DNA from: JBFWNG01 sp050251195 | GTDB taxonomy: Bacteria > Bdellovibrionota_B > Oligoflexia > Oligoflexales > Oligoflexaceae | Assembly (NCBI GenBank): GCA_050251195.1 | Contig: JBFWNG010000007.1 | Span: 118,867-182,866 of the forward strand | Reading direction: 5' to 3' | DNA length: 64,000 bases | Shown: piece after piece, positions 44,177-52,176 of the stretch | How positions within the stretch are numbered: position 1 is the first letter of the stretch | Layout: each line of letters begins with the position of its first letter | Made by a program: the position numbers and the translations under genes | The notes under the pieces: generated by a model | The model's database searches: none | What the model saw: only the letters and a program-made list of their open reading frames with translations | Told to the model about the DNA's origin: nothing

Positions 44177-44231
44177 TAATCGGCAGATCTACCCTAAAAT
44201 CAAAGCAGCTTGGACCCCCTCCCTACATAAA

Positions 44232-44272
44232 GTCACCTTTTTGCGTTAAAATAGAAATAAAACCAAGGTGAC
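44232..44272 (+). promoter_or_regulatory. Inverted repeat that could hide the ribosome-binding site of the TPR lipoprotein gene
   Basis: GTCACCTT (44232-44239) is complementary to AAGGTGAC (44265-44272), which contains the Shine-Dalgarno of the gene starting at 44277. If both are on the mRNA, an 8-bp stem with a 25-base loop would mask translation initiation. Confidence 0.4.
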
Positions 44273-44276
44273 GTAA

Positions 44277-45257
44277 ATGCTAAACATCTTTTTGCCATTC
44301 TTGGCTGCATGTGCACTTGTTTTCACGGGGTGCAAAACCACTCAAAGACAACAAGAATCCCCAGCTGCCGACGTGAACTTTGAAACCGCGAACCAGTATG
44401 CTCAAGATGGGCTTTACCGGGAAGCCATGGCCTCCTACCAAAAGGTGTTAACCCGCGATCCAAACAACTTCACCGCACACCGCAATCTTGGAATGGTGCT
44501 CGTCAAGGTTGGTCATTACAAAAAAGCAACACAGCACCTTGAAAAAAGCCTTGCTCAATACAACGAAAACTATGAAGCGAACTTCTATCTTGCAGAATCA
44601 TACAGAGCGAGAGAAAAATACGCCGACGCAATCTTCAGATACAAAAAATCTCTAGAAGCCAAACCAAACGACCAGAAAACTTTGAAGGCTCTCTCTTGGT
44701 CCTACTATAAAATCCGGTACTACACCGAAGCACTACGCATCATCAAAGAGTTGAAAGGCTCGGCTGATGAGGGCAACGAGATCGCGATTATTACAGCCCG
44801 AATTCTGCTCAAAATAAATCGCCCCGAGAAAGCGCTCGCCGTTATACACAAAGCCGAGGCCCTCGCTAAAAAGAGCGAATTACCCTACTTACAGAGCGTT
44901 GAAGGGGACATTCAGCGAGCCACAGGAGATATGGACAAAGCGGTCGAAGCGTACACCGAAGCTCTGAAGTCCCAACCTCTCCTCGCGGGCGCTCTATTAG
45001 GTTTGGGCCAAGCCCTATTGCCAAAAGACAAGAAGAACCAAGAGAAAGCTTTAAGCTATATGGAACGCGCCATTAGAGTCAAACCGCGGTACCCTGAAGC
45101 CTTGTATGCTCTGGGAAAAGCCTACGAAAGCATAGATGCCGACAAATCGATGAAGTACTACAAAATGTTTCGGAAGATTGCTAATGCGGATCCCGAATTC
45201 CTCGACGAAATGTATGTTGTGAAATCCAGGTTAGATATGAAAGCAGTCGGAAATTAG
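44277..45257 (+). CDS. TPR-repeat lipoprotein
   Basis: A 326-aa protein with a lipobox FTGC (Cys19) followed by about seven tetratricopeptide repeats; clear ones are GLYREAMASYQKVLTRDP, GHYKKATQHLEKSL and EKYADAIFRYKKSLEAKP. TPR lipoproteins act as scaffolds in outer-membrane assembly, pilus and motility complexes; the specific role is open. The gene overlaps the convergent unknown gene by 4 bases. Confidence 0.82.
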   Translation: MLNIFLPFLAACALVFTGCKTTQRQQESPAADVNFETANQYAQDGLYREAMASYQKVLTRDPNNFTAHRNLGMVLVKVGHYKKATQHLEKSLAQYNENYEANFYLAESYRAREKYADAIFRYKKSLEAKPNDQKTLKALSWSYYKIRYYTEALRIIKELKGSADEGNEIAIITARILLKINRPEKALAVIHKAEALAKKSELPYLQSVEGDIQRATGDMDKAVEAYTEALKSQPLLAGALLGLGQALLPKDKKNQEKALSYMERAIRVKPRYPEALYALGKAYESIDADKSMKYYKMFRKIANADPEFLDEMYVVKSRLDMKAVGN

Positions 45258-45628
45258 ACGAGTTTCATTTCTGCTTTTTGGTAGCTCAATATACTTCGTT
45301 TTGCTTCGAAAAGATTCTTGTACGATTCATAACGCACTCGCAATTTATCGGATTCCCGTTTTGCGTCAGCCAACTTCTTTAAAAAATCGACATACTCTGA
45401 ATCTGTTTCCGTCAGTCGGAGAAGCTTTGATTCGGTCATGTTGCCTGTATCAAGCCGCATCATAACCCGCGCTTTAACAGAAGGTCGCAATAAGGCGCAT
45501 TCCTCCGCCAAACCTTTCGCTGCCGCATATTGGAGCCCAATCCGGTTCGCCAATTGGACGATTTCTTCGAGGCCCAGGCGTTCCCACGACCCTTTATCCA
45601 GCACCTCTTTCTCGGAATCCTTCTCCAT
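45254..45628 (-). CDS. Helical coiled-coil protein of unknown function
   Basis: From ATG 45628 the product is 124 aa; TTG 45655 is an alternative start, and neither has an ideally spaced ribosome-binding site. The protein is cytosolic in composition, Leu/Glu/Lys rich, with a likely coiled coil in the C-terminal half (KRESDKLRVRYESYKNL). No family recognised. Confidence 0.5.
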   Translation of the reverse strand: MEKDSEKEVLDKGSWERLGLEEIVQLANRIGLQYAAAKGLAEECALLRPSVKARVMMRLDTGNMTESKLLRLTETDSEYVDFLKKLADAKRESDKLRVRYESYKNLFEAKRSILSYQKAEMKLV

Positions 45629-45666
45629 AGCTCCCTTTTGGGTGATATTGATCAACCTTCCTTATC

Positions 45667-45727
45667 GTCCATCCTGAGCGCAGCGAAGGATCTCAAACAG
45701 TAGATGTTTCCCTACGCTCAACATGAC
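45667..45727. repeat. Interspersed imperfect inverted repeat (GAGCGCAGCGAAGGATCT type)
   Basis: Left arm CATCCTGAGCGCAGCGAAGG (then ATCT) and right arm AGATGTTTCCCTACGCTCAA (then CATGAC) are imperfect inverted copies about 26 bases long with an 8-base centre. A matching half-copy occurs at 15287-15312. I know similar sequences as interspersed repeats in several bacterial phyla; copy number here cannot be counted from one window. Confidence 0.7.
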
Positions 45728-45931
45728 GGCTGACGCATTTAATTATCTAGCATAACTTATTGTTTTTCCGAAAGTAATTATTGTTTTCACCCACCTTCGG
45801 ACCATTCTGCCGCTAAAGAAAATCACCATTTTTACCGAAAAAGAATGAGAACCTGGATGGTTAGGGCTTTAATTGACCAACTGGCCAACACCTGAGAGAA
45901 TAGAGGTAGGCCACCAAAAGGGGAGAGCAGT

Positions 45932-46543
45932 TTGAGCACCACGTTGCAGATTGTCAAACCTGAAGAGTACTTCAGAACCGAAGTGCACTCAGCGGTCTCG
46001 TCCCTGAAAATCAATCTCGATTCTCAGATCGAATACTACTTGGTGAACCTTCTCTGCGATTTCATTGAGCCAAGAAAAGATTTGGACGGCGAACAACAAA
46101 TCGACGTCTTCAATACGCCGCTAGCAATTATGCTCAAGAGCGCGATGGAAGCAACCCCAGATACCAAAGTGAAAATTTACAAGAGACTCGGAGATACAAG
46201 TCTTTACTTTGCAGGTTTCTTTCAAGAGTATTTCAACAAAAAAACATTCGACGTCAGCTATTACATCACCATGGGCTCCACCGCTTACAACAACATCTCT
46301 GAAATTGTAAGGTACCGGCACAGCGACGCTCACTTTACTAAGATGTATCAAGATTTGGCTAAAGAATTCAAAAACCTTGTAGAAGTCATTGCAACGATTT
46401 CCGAACAATTCATCGATCGAACTGACAAGAATTTGCTGGCGACCTACGAGCGATGGACAAAAACCCAGTCCGACCGGCTAAGAAAGATCCTCGAAAACGA
46501 GGGCATTAACCCCATCAATATCAACTTCAAGCAAGCGCAGTGA
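45932..46543 (+). CDS. Conserved-looking protein of unknown function, first of a pair
   Basis: A 203-aa, mainly helical protein starting at TTG with AGGGGAGAG upstream. It contains YLVNLLCDFIEPRK and a tyrosine-rich central part (FFQEYFNKKTFDVSYYITMG). No signal peptide or membrane segment. It is followed 3 bases later by a second unknown gene, so the two are surely co-translated. I do not recognise the family. Confidence 0.6.
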   Translation: MSTTLQIVKPEEYFRTEVHSAVSSLKINLDSQIEYYLVNLLCDFIEPRKDLDGEQQIDVFNTPLAIMLKSAMEATPDTKVKIYKRLGDTSLYFAGFFQEYFNKKTFDVSYYITMGSTAYNNISEIVRYRHSDAHFTKMYQDLAKEFKNLVEVIATISEQFIDRTDKNLLATYERWTKTQSDRLRKILENEGINPININFKQAQ

Positions 46544-46546
46544 CCC

Positions 46547-47242
46547 ATGAACGGCATGGAACGCACACAGCAATTGCTCAACGAAGTTGAAACACTGCTT
46601 AGCAACTTCTATGGTTTTGATATCCTTTCACCTGCCAAGGATCATTTAATCCAAGCCGACGAACTAGAGGAAGCATCAGGCCAAACCAATACGCTGCTCA
46701 CCCCCGACGCAAATCGAGCATCGGTTCTAATCAGCAACCCTTCGGAGCATGAACTCTACATTGGCATTTTTCTCGCCAACGAAATTCTGGAAGAATTAAG
46801 GCAATCATGTCCCATAACGCGTCTGTCGGAATCCAATTTGGATTCTTTTTGCGTCCTCATCGAGGAACTCAGCCATTTTCATCTCATTCTCAATCGGGCT
46901 GTGCTCAAACAGCAGGTTTCCCAAATCGAACTCGAGTGGCAGGCCGAAATAGATAAAGTTTTGGTGTGCTCGTCTCTTATCGCTTATCAGCAGGGGCGTT
47001 CAAACTTGCCTTTGGTACAGCAAAAGCTCTTTTCCGAGGCCAAATACCTTTCAGAACAGAGTCACTATCCGGAAGCCAATCACCTTGCGGCGGCCCTTTG
47101 GAAAAAACTGTCTCTGCACATCAACGAACAAGATAATCCGATCGAATCTCAGAACATTAGAAAAGTATTGCGCGCCCTTTATAGAATGCCCTGGCAGGAA
47201 AAGTTTGCGTCCTCGACACTGGGGCGCTTTAGGGCTGCGTAG
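46547..47242 (+). CDS. Conserved-looking protein of unknown function, second of a pair
   Basis: The 231-aa protein starts 3 bases after its partner gene. It is helical and acidic in the first half. The segment CVLIEELSHFHLILNRA has an acidic pair near two His residues, which could be a metal site, but it does not match a known protease motif. Residues ~195-231 are basic (RKVLRALYRMPWQEK). It overlaps the convergent rhomboid gene by 14 bases. Confidence 0.6.
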   Translation: MNGMERTQQLLNEVETLLSNFYGFDILSPAKDHLIQADELEEASGQTNTLLTPDANRASVLISNPSEHELYIGIFLANEILEELRQSCPITRLSESNLDSFCVLIEELSHFHLILNRAVLKQQVSQIELEWQAEIDKVLVCSSLIAYQQGRSNLPLVQQKLFSEAKYLSEQSHYPEANHLAAALWKKLSLHINEQDNPIESQNIRKVLRALYRMPWQEKFASSTLGRFRAA

Positions 47243-48281
47243 GACTCGAACCCGCGTCGTCAGTTCTTTCGCGCAACCAGATCGCCAAGTCAAAGTAACC
47301 CACATCTGCAAATTCATCCGCAAGGGAGCGGAGCTTTTTGGAATACTCCGGTTTCTCCTTCAGGATTTTTATGTCTTCAGCCGCCATCTCCTTTTTACCC
47401 GACAAGAGGACCATTCGTACCCGCTCATATCTGAGCTCATTATTCTCTGGATTCAATCTGAGTCCATCGGAGATATGAATGAATCTCAGCTGCGGAACCT
47501 CCGCAGTCTCGACCGCGTGATCAATTCGTTTTTCGAGGATCCCGGGCGAAGCAGCAATTACTGCGCCTCCGGCGCCTGCAATAAATAACAAGATTAAAAG
47601 GATGATTCCTGCCTTCTTATCTGAAACCATGAGAGGATTTTTTGTGATTTTTAAAAAGGCGACAGCAAGTACCATTCCTGAAATAAGACCGCCGATATGA
47701 GCCGCATTGTCAATCTGGGGAATCACCAGTCCCAAAATCAAGTTGCCAACGACCATAACGGTATACATACCAGAACGGTACTTTTGTCCGGTAGCGCGCT
47801 CCAGTTTTCTTCGAAATAACCGTTCGACAGTAAATCCCGCGCCCAACAGACCAAACAAAGCACCAGAGGCTCCCGCACTCAAGGCGAGAGTAAAGACGGA
47901 GCTTGCGATGTTGCCCATGACCCCAGCCGTCAAATAAAGCGCGAGAAAAAACTTCTCGCCAAACAAGTGTTCTAACTGGTAGGCAAATACATATAGCGCC
48001 CACGTATTAAAGGCAAAATGCACAAAGCCAATGTGAACAAACATCGGAGTGAAAAATCGAAAATACTCACCCAGGGCAATCGAGACAGGATCCTTGGCCC
48101 CAAACTTGAGAATTATTTCGTCTGTCGGCATGAGCAAACTGTGGCTTTGCAGTGCCATCAAAGCAAAAACAATGATGTTGACGATAATTATTCTGCCGCT
48201 CCAAGTCTTTAAAAAAAACTTGGGCCCTTGAGGTTGTCGAACAAAGGGAATATTCCCGCCTGCCGCATCTTCGACTGTCAA
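47229..48281 (-). CDS. Rhomboid-family intramembrane serine protease
   Basis: A 350-aa protein with about six membrane segments (residues ~25-215). The catalytic Ser is in SAGASGALFGLLG and the catalytic His in NAAHIGGLISG; HFAFNTWALYVF supplies the usual loop-1 region. A C-terminal ~120-residue soluble extension follows. The start is TTG with AAGGGGAAG upstream. Rhomboids cleave membrane-spanning substrates; the substrate here is unknown. Confidence 0.92.
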   Translation of the reverse strand: MTVEDAAGGNIPFVRQPQGPKFFLKTWSGRIIIVNIIVFALMALQSHSLLMPTDEIILKFGAKDPVSIALGEYFRFFTPMFVHIGFVHFAFNTWALYVFAYQLEHLFGEKFFLALYLTAGVMGNIASSVFTLALSAGASGALFGLLGAGFTVERLFRRKLERATGQKYRSGMYTVMVVGNLILGLVIPQIDNAAHIGGLISGMVLAVAFLKITKNPLMVSDKKAGIILLILLFIAGAGGAVIAASPGILEKRIDHAVETAEVPQLRFIHISDGLRLNPENNELRYERVRMVLLSGKKEMAAEDIKILKEKPEYSKKLRSLADEFADVGYFDLAIWLRERTDDAGSSPTQP

Positions 48282-48301
48282 TTCTTCCCCTTCGTGGCGA
48301 G

Positions 48302-48784
48302 TTAGAAAATCGTGTAGTCACTTGCCGGCGAATGCATTTCGAGATAACGAGCACCCCTAAGTTCGCTCTGAGGCGCATGGTTTGACAACAGCCATATCGG
48401 GATATGGGTGCCGAGATCCGTCTTAGGCATGAACAGCAAGACCTGAGATACTTCGGTGACATCGCCCTTTTGTGCTAGAATCTCGGCCGACAACCTTACT
48501 TGGAAACCTTGCTCCAGCTCGAGATGCACGTGATCCGTAGTGAGAAGAAGCTTGTTGTGATTCTTTGTTTTCTGGACGCTTTCGAAGATGATTCGAAATG
48601 AATTGTCTTTTTCTTTTTCGATTGTTTCGATGCGGTAGAGGCCACCGATCCTTTGGTAAGCAACTTTTCTTTGCTGCGCTTGCTCTGGCGGCTGTCCTTG
48701 GGCTGGTTTTGCGACAAGCTCAAGCGAAACTAGGAGGCCTGCACTCGTCAATATCACGCGGCCCATTTTCCATATACTTGTCAC
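48302..48784 (-). CDS. Exported protein of unknown function
   Basis: The 160-aa protein starts at GTG with GGGAGG upstream and has a signal peptide (hydrophobic core RVILTSAGLLVSL, cleavage likely after the AQG region). The mature part is beta-rich (SFRIIFESV, LLLTTDHVHLEL) and has no cysteine. It lies 20 bases upstream of the rhomboid gene on the same strand, so it could be functionally linked to it. Confidence 0.6.
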   Translation of the reverse strand: MTSIWKMGRVILTSAGLLVSLELVAKPAQGQPPEQAQQRKVAYQRIGGLYRIETIEKEKDNSFRIIFESVQKTKNHNKLLLTTDHVHLELEQGFQVRLSAEILAQKGDVTEVSQVLLFMPKTDLGTHIPIWLLSNHAPQSELRGARYLEMHSPASDYTIF

Positions 48785-48847
48785 AGTGACCTCCCACTTA
48801 AGTTGTTGCTTCGCTCTGGATAAACCCTGGCGCTTTTGCGTTGGGGT

Positions 48848-50392
48848 CTAATTTAGTTCGACGCCAAGTTTTTCGACCTGACGAATAATATCACCTTTTA
48901 GTATTAGCTCCGAAATTTTTTCAATGTCCTGGTGCAAAGACCGATCCTGGTCCATATACGGACTGACGGACCGCACCAACGAATATACCTCCTTCAGAAT
49001 CTTATTGGGCTCAAGGGGCGCCAAAAGGTCAATCCCTTGGCAGGCAGCCAAAAGTTCGATCGCAAGGATTTTCGAAACGTTCCTGATAACAGTCCGGCAT
49101 TTTCGCGCAGCAATAGGCCCCATGCTGACGTGATCCTCTTTGTCGGCCGAAGTCGGAATGCTGTCCGTCGAAGCCGGATGGCACAAAATCTTGTTTTCGG
49201 ACGCTAAGGCCGCTGCGACCACATGGGGAATCATATATCCTGAATTCAATCCGCCATTTTTGGTTATGAAAGACGGTAGCCCGCTCATGGAAGGATTCGT
49301 CATTTTTTCGGTTCTTCTTTCCGAAATGCTACCGATCTCGCTCACAGCCATCGTCAACAAATCCATCGACAGCGATATGATCTGGCCGTGAAAATTTCCG
49401 CCGCTTACTATGACACCGTTGACTACAAGAGGATTGTCGGTAACACTATTGAGCTCGATTTCGACCTTTTGCTGAACGAAATCCAAACAATCTCGAGAAG
49501 CGCCGTGAACTTGGGGTATACAGCGAAAACTATAAGGATCTTGTACCCTGTCGCAGTTCTCGTGACTCTTGAGAATGGGGTCCGTCGTCGCAAAGAGCTT
49601 GCTATAAAAGTTTTCGGCGACAAGAGCTTGCCCCAAATGAGGACGAGCCTGATGAATTCGCGGGTCGAACGCAGTCGTCGTTCCCCTAACGGCGTCCAAG
49701 CTGAGCGCTGCGATCACGTCGGCACTCTTAAGCAAAATTTTCGCTTCTTCAACGGCAAACGCGGCCAAAGCCGTCATGTAGTGGGTACCGTTGATAAGGG
49801 ACAACCCTTCCTTTGGACCAAGTTTAACAGGTTCAACGCCTGCCTTTTTCAAAGCAATCTTGGCGTCAACCACCTCGCCCTCAAAGAAACATCTGCCTTC
49901 GCCCATGAGACCGAGCGCCAAATGCGCTAAAGGCGCGAGATCTCCAGAGGCTCCCACGCTGCCTTGCTCGGGAATGACAGGCAAAATATCGTGTTTCAAA
50001 AAGCGCAAGAGGGTATCCACAACTTGTCTTGATATGCCGCTATATCCAACGCAAAACGTGTGAACTCTGAGTAAAAGAAGTCCCCGTACAACCTCCGCGC
50101 TACTTGGGTTGCCGACACCACACGCGTGTGATCTCACCAAATTTTGTTGCAAAGCCGATAAGTCGCCTTGATTAATTTTCACATTCGAAAGGAAACCGAA
50201 CCCCGTATTAATGCCATAAGAGGCGACGCCACTCTTCAAGAATCCTTCAACGTCTTCTCTAAGCTTGTTCAACTTTTCCCAGGTATCGTCGGTAACTATC
50301 CCAGGAACATCGCACGATGCGGCGAGTCGGTAGAGCGTTTCAGTCGTCAACGCGTCTTTGCCAAAACGAAAGGTATCCTTGTTAGCGCGCAT
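48848..50392 (-). CDS. hutH: Histidine ammonia-lyase
   Basis: HutH deaminates histidine to urocanate. The 514-aa protein has the MIO-forming Ala-Ser-Gly in GSVGASGDLAPLAHLAL (Ser149) and the family segments GINTGFG and NPSMSGLPSF. The start is ATG 50392 (or GTG 50398), overlapping the rpe gene end. No hutU, hutI or regulator gene is nearby, so the rest of the pathway is elsewhere or the enzyme has another use. Confidence 0.92.
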   Translation of the reverse strand: MRANKDTFRFGKDALTTETLYRLAASCDVPGIVTDDTWEKLNKLREDVEGFLKSGVASYGINTGFGFLSNVKINQGDLSALQQNLVRSHACGVGNPSSAEVVRGLLLLRVHTFCVGYSGISRQVVDTLLRFLKHDILPVIPEQGSVGASGDLAPLAHLALGLMGEGRCFFEGEVVDAKIALKKAGVEPVKLGPKEGLSLINGTHYMTALAAFAVEEAKILLKSADVIAALSLDAVRGTTTAFDPRIHQARPHLGQALVAENFYSKLFATTDPILKSHENCDRVQDPYSFRCIPQVHGASRDCLDFVQQKVEIELNSVTDNPLVVNGVIVSGGNFHGQIISLSMDLLTMAVSEIGSISERRTEKMTNPSMSGLPSFITKNGGLNSGYMIPHVVAAALASENKILCHPASTDSIPTSADKEDHVSMGPIAARKCRTVIRNVSKILAIELLAACQGIDLLAPLEPNKILKEVYSLVRSVSPYMDQDRSLHQDIEKISELILKGDIIRQVEKLGVELN

Positions 50393-51062
50393 GGGCACCG
50401 AGTTTTCGGAGAAGATTTATTCTTTGAGACCGAGTTTCAGAGCCGTAGATAAACGACCCCGCCACAAGCATGTTTGCTCCGGCATCGACAACAAGCTTTG
50501 CAGTCGTGTCGTCAATACCGCCGTCCACTTCAATAAATATCTTACGTTCTTTAGCGTGAGTGGAGGTCAAATCCTTGATCGCACGCACTTTATCATGGGA
50601 GGTGCCAATGTACTTCTGTCCGCCGAAACCTGGGTTCACCGACATAACATTGATAAGGTCAACCTTGGCGATAAGGCCTTCTATCAGGGAGATCGGCGTC
50701 GCGGGGCTAATGGCAATACCTGCCTTTCGTCCGTGTTTATGGATTCGATCGATTATTCCTTCAGCGTTACCGGTCGCCTCCACATGAAACGTAAGGATAT
50801 CGGCGCCCGCTTCCAGGTATTGGTGCGCTGTCTCTTCGGGATTGGACACCATGATATGCACGTCCAGAGGAATCTTCGCGACCTTCTTAATCGCCCTTAT
50901 CAAAGGAGGGCCAAACGTGAGATTGGGAACGAAGTGGCCGTCCATGACGTCAACGTGATGGTAATCGGCCCCGGCTTGTTCTACCTCGGCAAGTTCTTGA
51001 CCGAGATGTAAGGGATTCGCTGACAGTATCGAAGGGGATATAAAGAGTTTTTCGTTCGCCAT
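50382..51062 (-). CDS. rpe: Ribulose-phosphate 3-epimerase
   Basis: Rpe interconverts ribulose 5-phosphate and xylulose 5-phosphate. The 226-aa TIM-barrel protein has the metal/active-site segments DVMDGHFVPNLTFGP, VNPGFGGQKY and EVDGGI. The ATG lies 2 bases beyond the def stop; hutH starts inside its last codons. This gives a def-rpe-hutH unit. Confidence 0.95.
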   Translation of the reverse strand: MANEKLFISPSILSANPLHLGQELAEVEQAGADYHHVDVMDGHFVPNLTFGPPLIRAIKKVAKIPLDVHIMVSNPEETAHQYLEAGADILTFHVEATGNAEGIIDRIHKHGRKAGIAISPATPISLIEGLIAKVDLINVMSVNPGFGGQKYIGTSHDKVRAIKDLTSTHAKERKIFIEVDGGIDDTTAKLVVDAGANMLVAGSFIYGSETRSQRINLLRKLGAHAR

Positions 51063-51064
51063 AT

Positions 51065-51634
51065 CTATTCGCTCATTGCGACTTCAGCGCGTTTAAGCTG
51101 TGATCGCTTCAACATTTTTTTTCGAACAAACCCTGCCTTGAGACGACTCATACGGTCCACAAACACTTTGCCGTCGATATGATCGATTTCGTGCTGTAGG
51201 CACACTGCAAACAAACCAGTAGCGTGCACGGAGAACGCCTTACCATTTTCATCAACAGCCTCTACCCAAACCTCCGCAGCTCTATCGACGAATTCATATA
51301 CTTCCGGAAAGCTCAGACAACCTTCCTGCCATGAGATTTTACCTTCTTTCTTCACGATGCGCGGGTTAATAAACGTGAACCGTTTATCATGCCAAGCTTC
51401 TTTTTTTCCTTCTTCCTGGTCTTTATACTTATTGTCGGACCAAGGAATGTAGATCACGAGAACTCGTTTCGCGACGTCAACCTGATTGGCAGCGAGCCCG
51501 ATACCATTGGCGTGGTCCATCGTCTCGTGCATATCCTTTACAAACTGCTTCAATTTTTCGTCGAAGACAGTGACGTCTTTAGATTTGGTTTCAAGGACCT
51601 TATTAGGCCATTCAATAATGGGCAAAACCGCCAT
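51065..51634 (-). CDS. def: Peptide deformylase
   Basis: Def removes the formyl group from N-terminal fMet. The 189-aa protein has the three family motifs GIGLAANQVD, EGCLSFPE and QHEIDHIDG (metal Cys and two His). AGGAGT lies upstream of the ATG, and an extended -10 (TGCTATAGT) lies about 32 bases above it. It carries a ~10-residue insert near KYKDQEEGKKEAW. map, the next step in N-terminal processing, is 24 kb away. Confidence 0.95.
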   Translation of the reverse strand: MAVLPIIEWPNKVLETKSKDVTVFDEKLKQFVKDMHETMDHANGIGLAANQVDVAKRVLVIYIPWSDNKYKDQEEGKKEAWHDKRFTFINPRIVKKEGKISWQEGCLSFPEVYEFVDRAAEVWVEAVDENGKAFSVHATGLFAVCLQHEIDHIDGKVFVDRMSRLKAGFVRKKMLKRSQLKRAEVAMSE

Positions 51635-51665
51635 TAGGACTCCTGTAGCGCATTTAAACGGGTGA

Positions 51666-51674
51666 ACTATAGCA
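51666..51674 (-). promoter_or_regulatory. Candidate extended -10 promoter of the def-rpe-hutH unit
   Basis: TGCTATAGT on the minus strand matches an extended -10; there is no clear -35. Initiation near 51660 would leave a leader of about 25 bases before def. Confidence 0.3.
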
Positions 51675-51803
51675 TGACTTTGGACGATACGCGAGTGTCT
51701 TAGGGCGGAAAGAAAGAAATGGAAAAGCAGGTAACAGCCGAGAATTGCGAAGAATTACAGCGTGAACCCAAGAAGGCAATGCTGAGGTCGTAGCCTCAAA
51801 ATC

Positions 51804-52037
51804 TTAGGATTTTCTATCGGGATTGGTCATCTGATCGAACGTGATGCGGGCGGTGTTATACACCTTAAACCATAACGTCGTCAGCTCCTGGTCGAGCATC
51901 TGGACGAAGTTGTTCTGAACCAGAGTATTGTTGGCGTATGAGAAGACGGTTCGGCCGTTAACGGTCACGGATAAAAGGAACACCCATGCCACGCCGATAA
52001 GAGTTGTTCTGAGAATCCATTTGATGAAGTCGTTCAT
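51804..52037 (-). CDS. 77-aa single-span membrane protein
   Basis: I chose ATG 52037 because AGGAGG lies seven to eight bases upstream and the protein then starts MNDFIKWILRTT followed at once by one membrane span. The longer frame adds 38 residues of low plausibility. The soluble part has NNTLVQNNFVQMLDQELTTL. No family recognised. A 14-base perfect palindrome lies about 55 bases upstream of its start. Confidence 0.65.
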   Translation of the reverse strand: MNDFIKWILRTTLIGVAWVFLLSVTVNGRTVFSYANNTLVQNNFVQMLDQELTTLWFKVYNTARITFDQMTNPDRKS

Positions 52038-52092
52038 AAAAGTCCTCCTCCTGAATCCATCGTAACACGGAGAGACGACATGAACGAAGGCG

Positions 52093-52106
52093 GTCAAATA
52101 TTTGAC
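52093..52106. promoter_or_regulatory. 14-base palindrome upstream of the small membrane protein gene
   Basis: GTCAAATATTTGAC is a perfect palindrome located between lon and the 77-aa protein gene. Its half-sites resemble those in the trxA operator candidate but in opposite order. Possible operator. Confidence 0.35.
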
Positions 52107-52118
52107 GGAAAGCAGACC

Positions 52119-52135
52119 GCCCGACGGGGTCGGGC
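52119..52135 (-). terminator. Weak hairpin after lon
   Basis: A 7-bp GC-only stem (GCCCGAC / GTCGGGC) with a 3-base loop lies about 45 bases beyond the lon stop. The following sequence is only partly T-rich on the minus strand. Confidence 0.35.
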
Positions 52136-52176
52136 AGGGCGAGGGGCGCATGCCGTTACGCGGCTAGGCGCGTCTA

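Noticed and set aside
50358..51011. 217-aa open frame antisense to rpe
   Set aside because: Antisense shadow of a clear rpe gene.
51719..51793. 24-codon open frame upstream of the small membrane protein gene, plus strand
   Set aside because: Only a weak purine stretch precedes it and the peptide has no distinctive character; too short to support.
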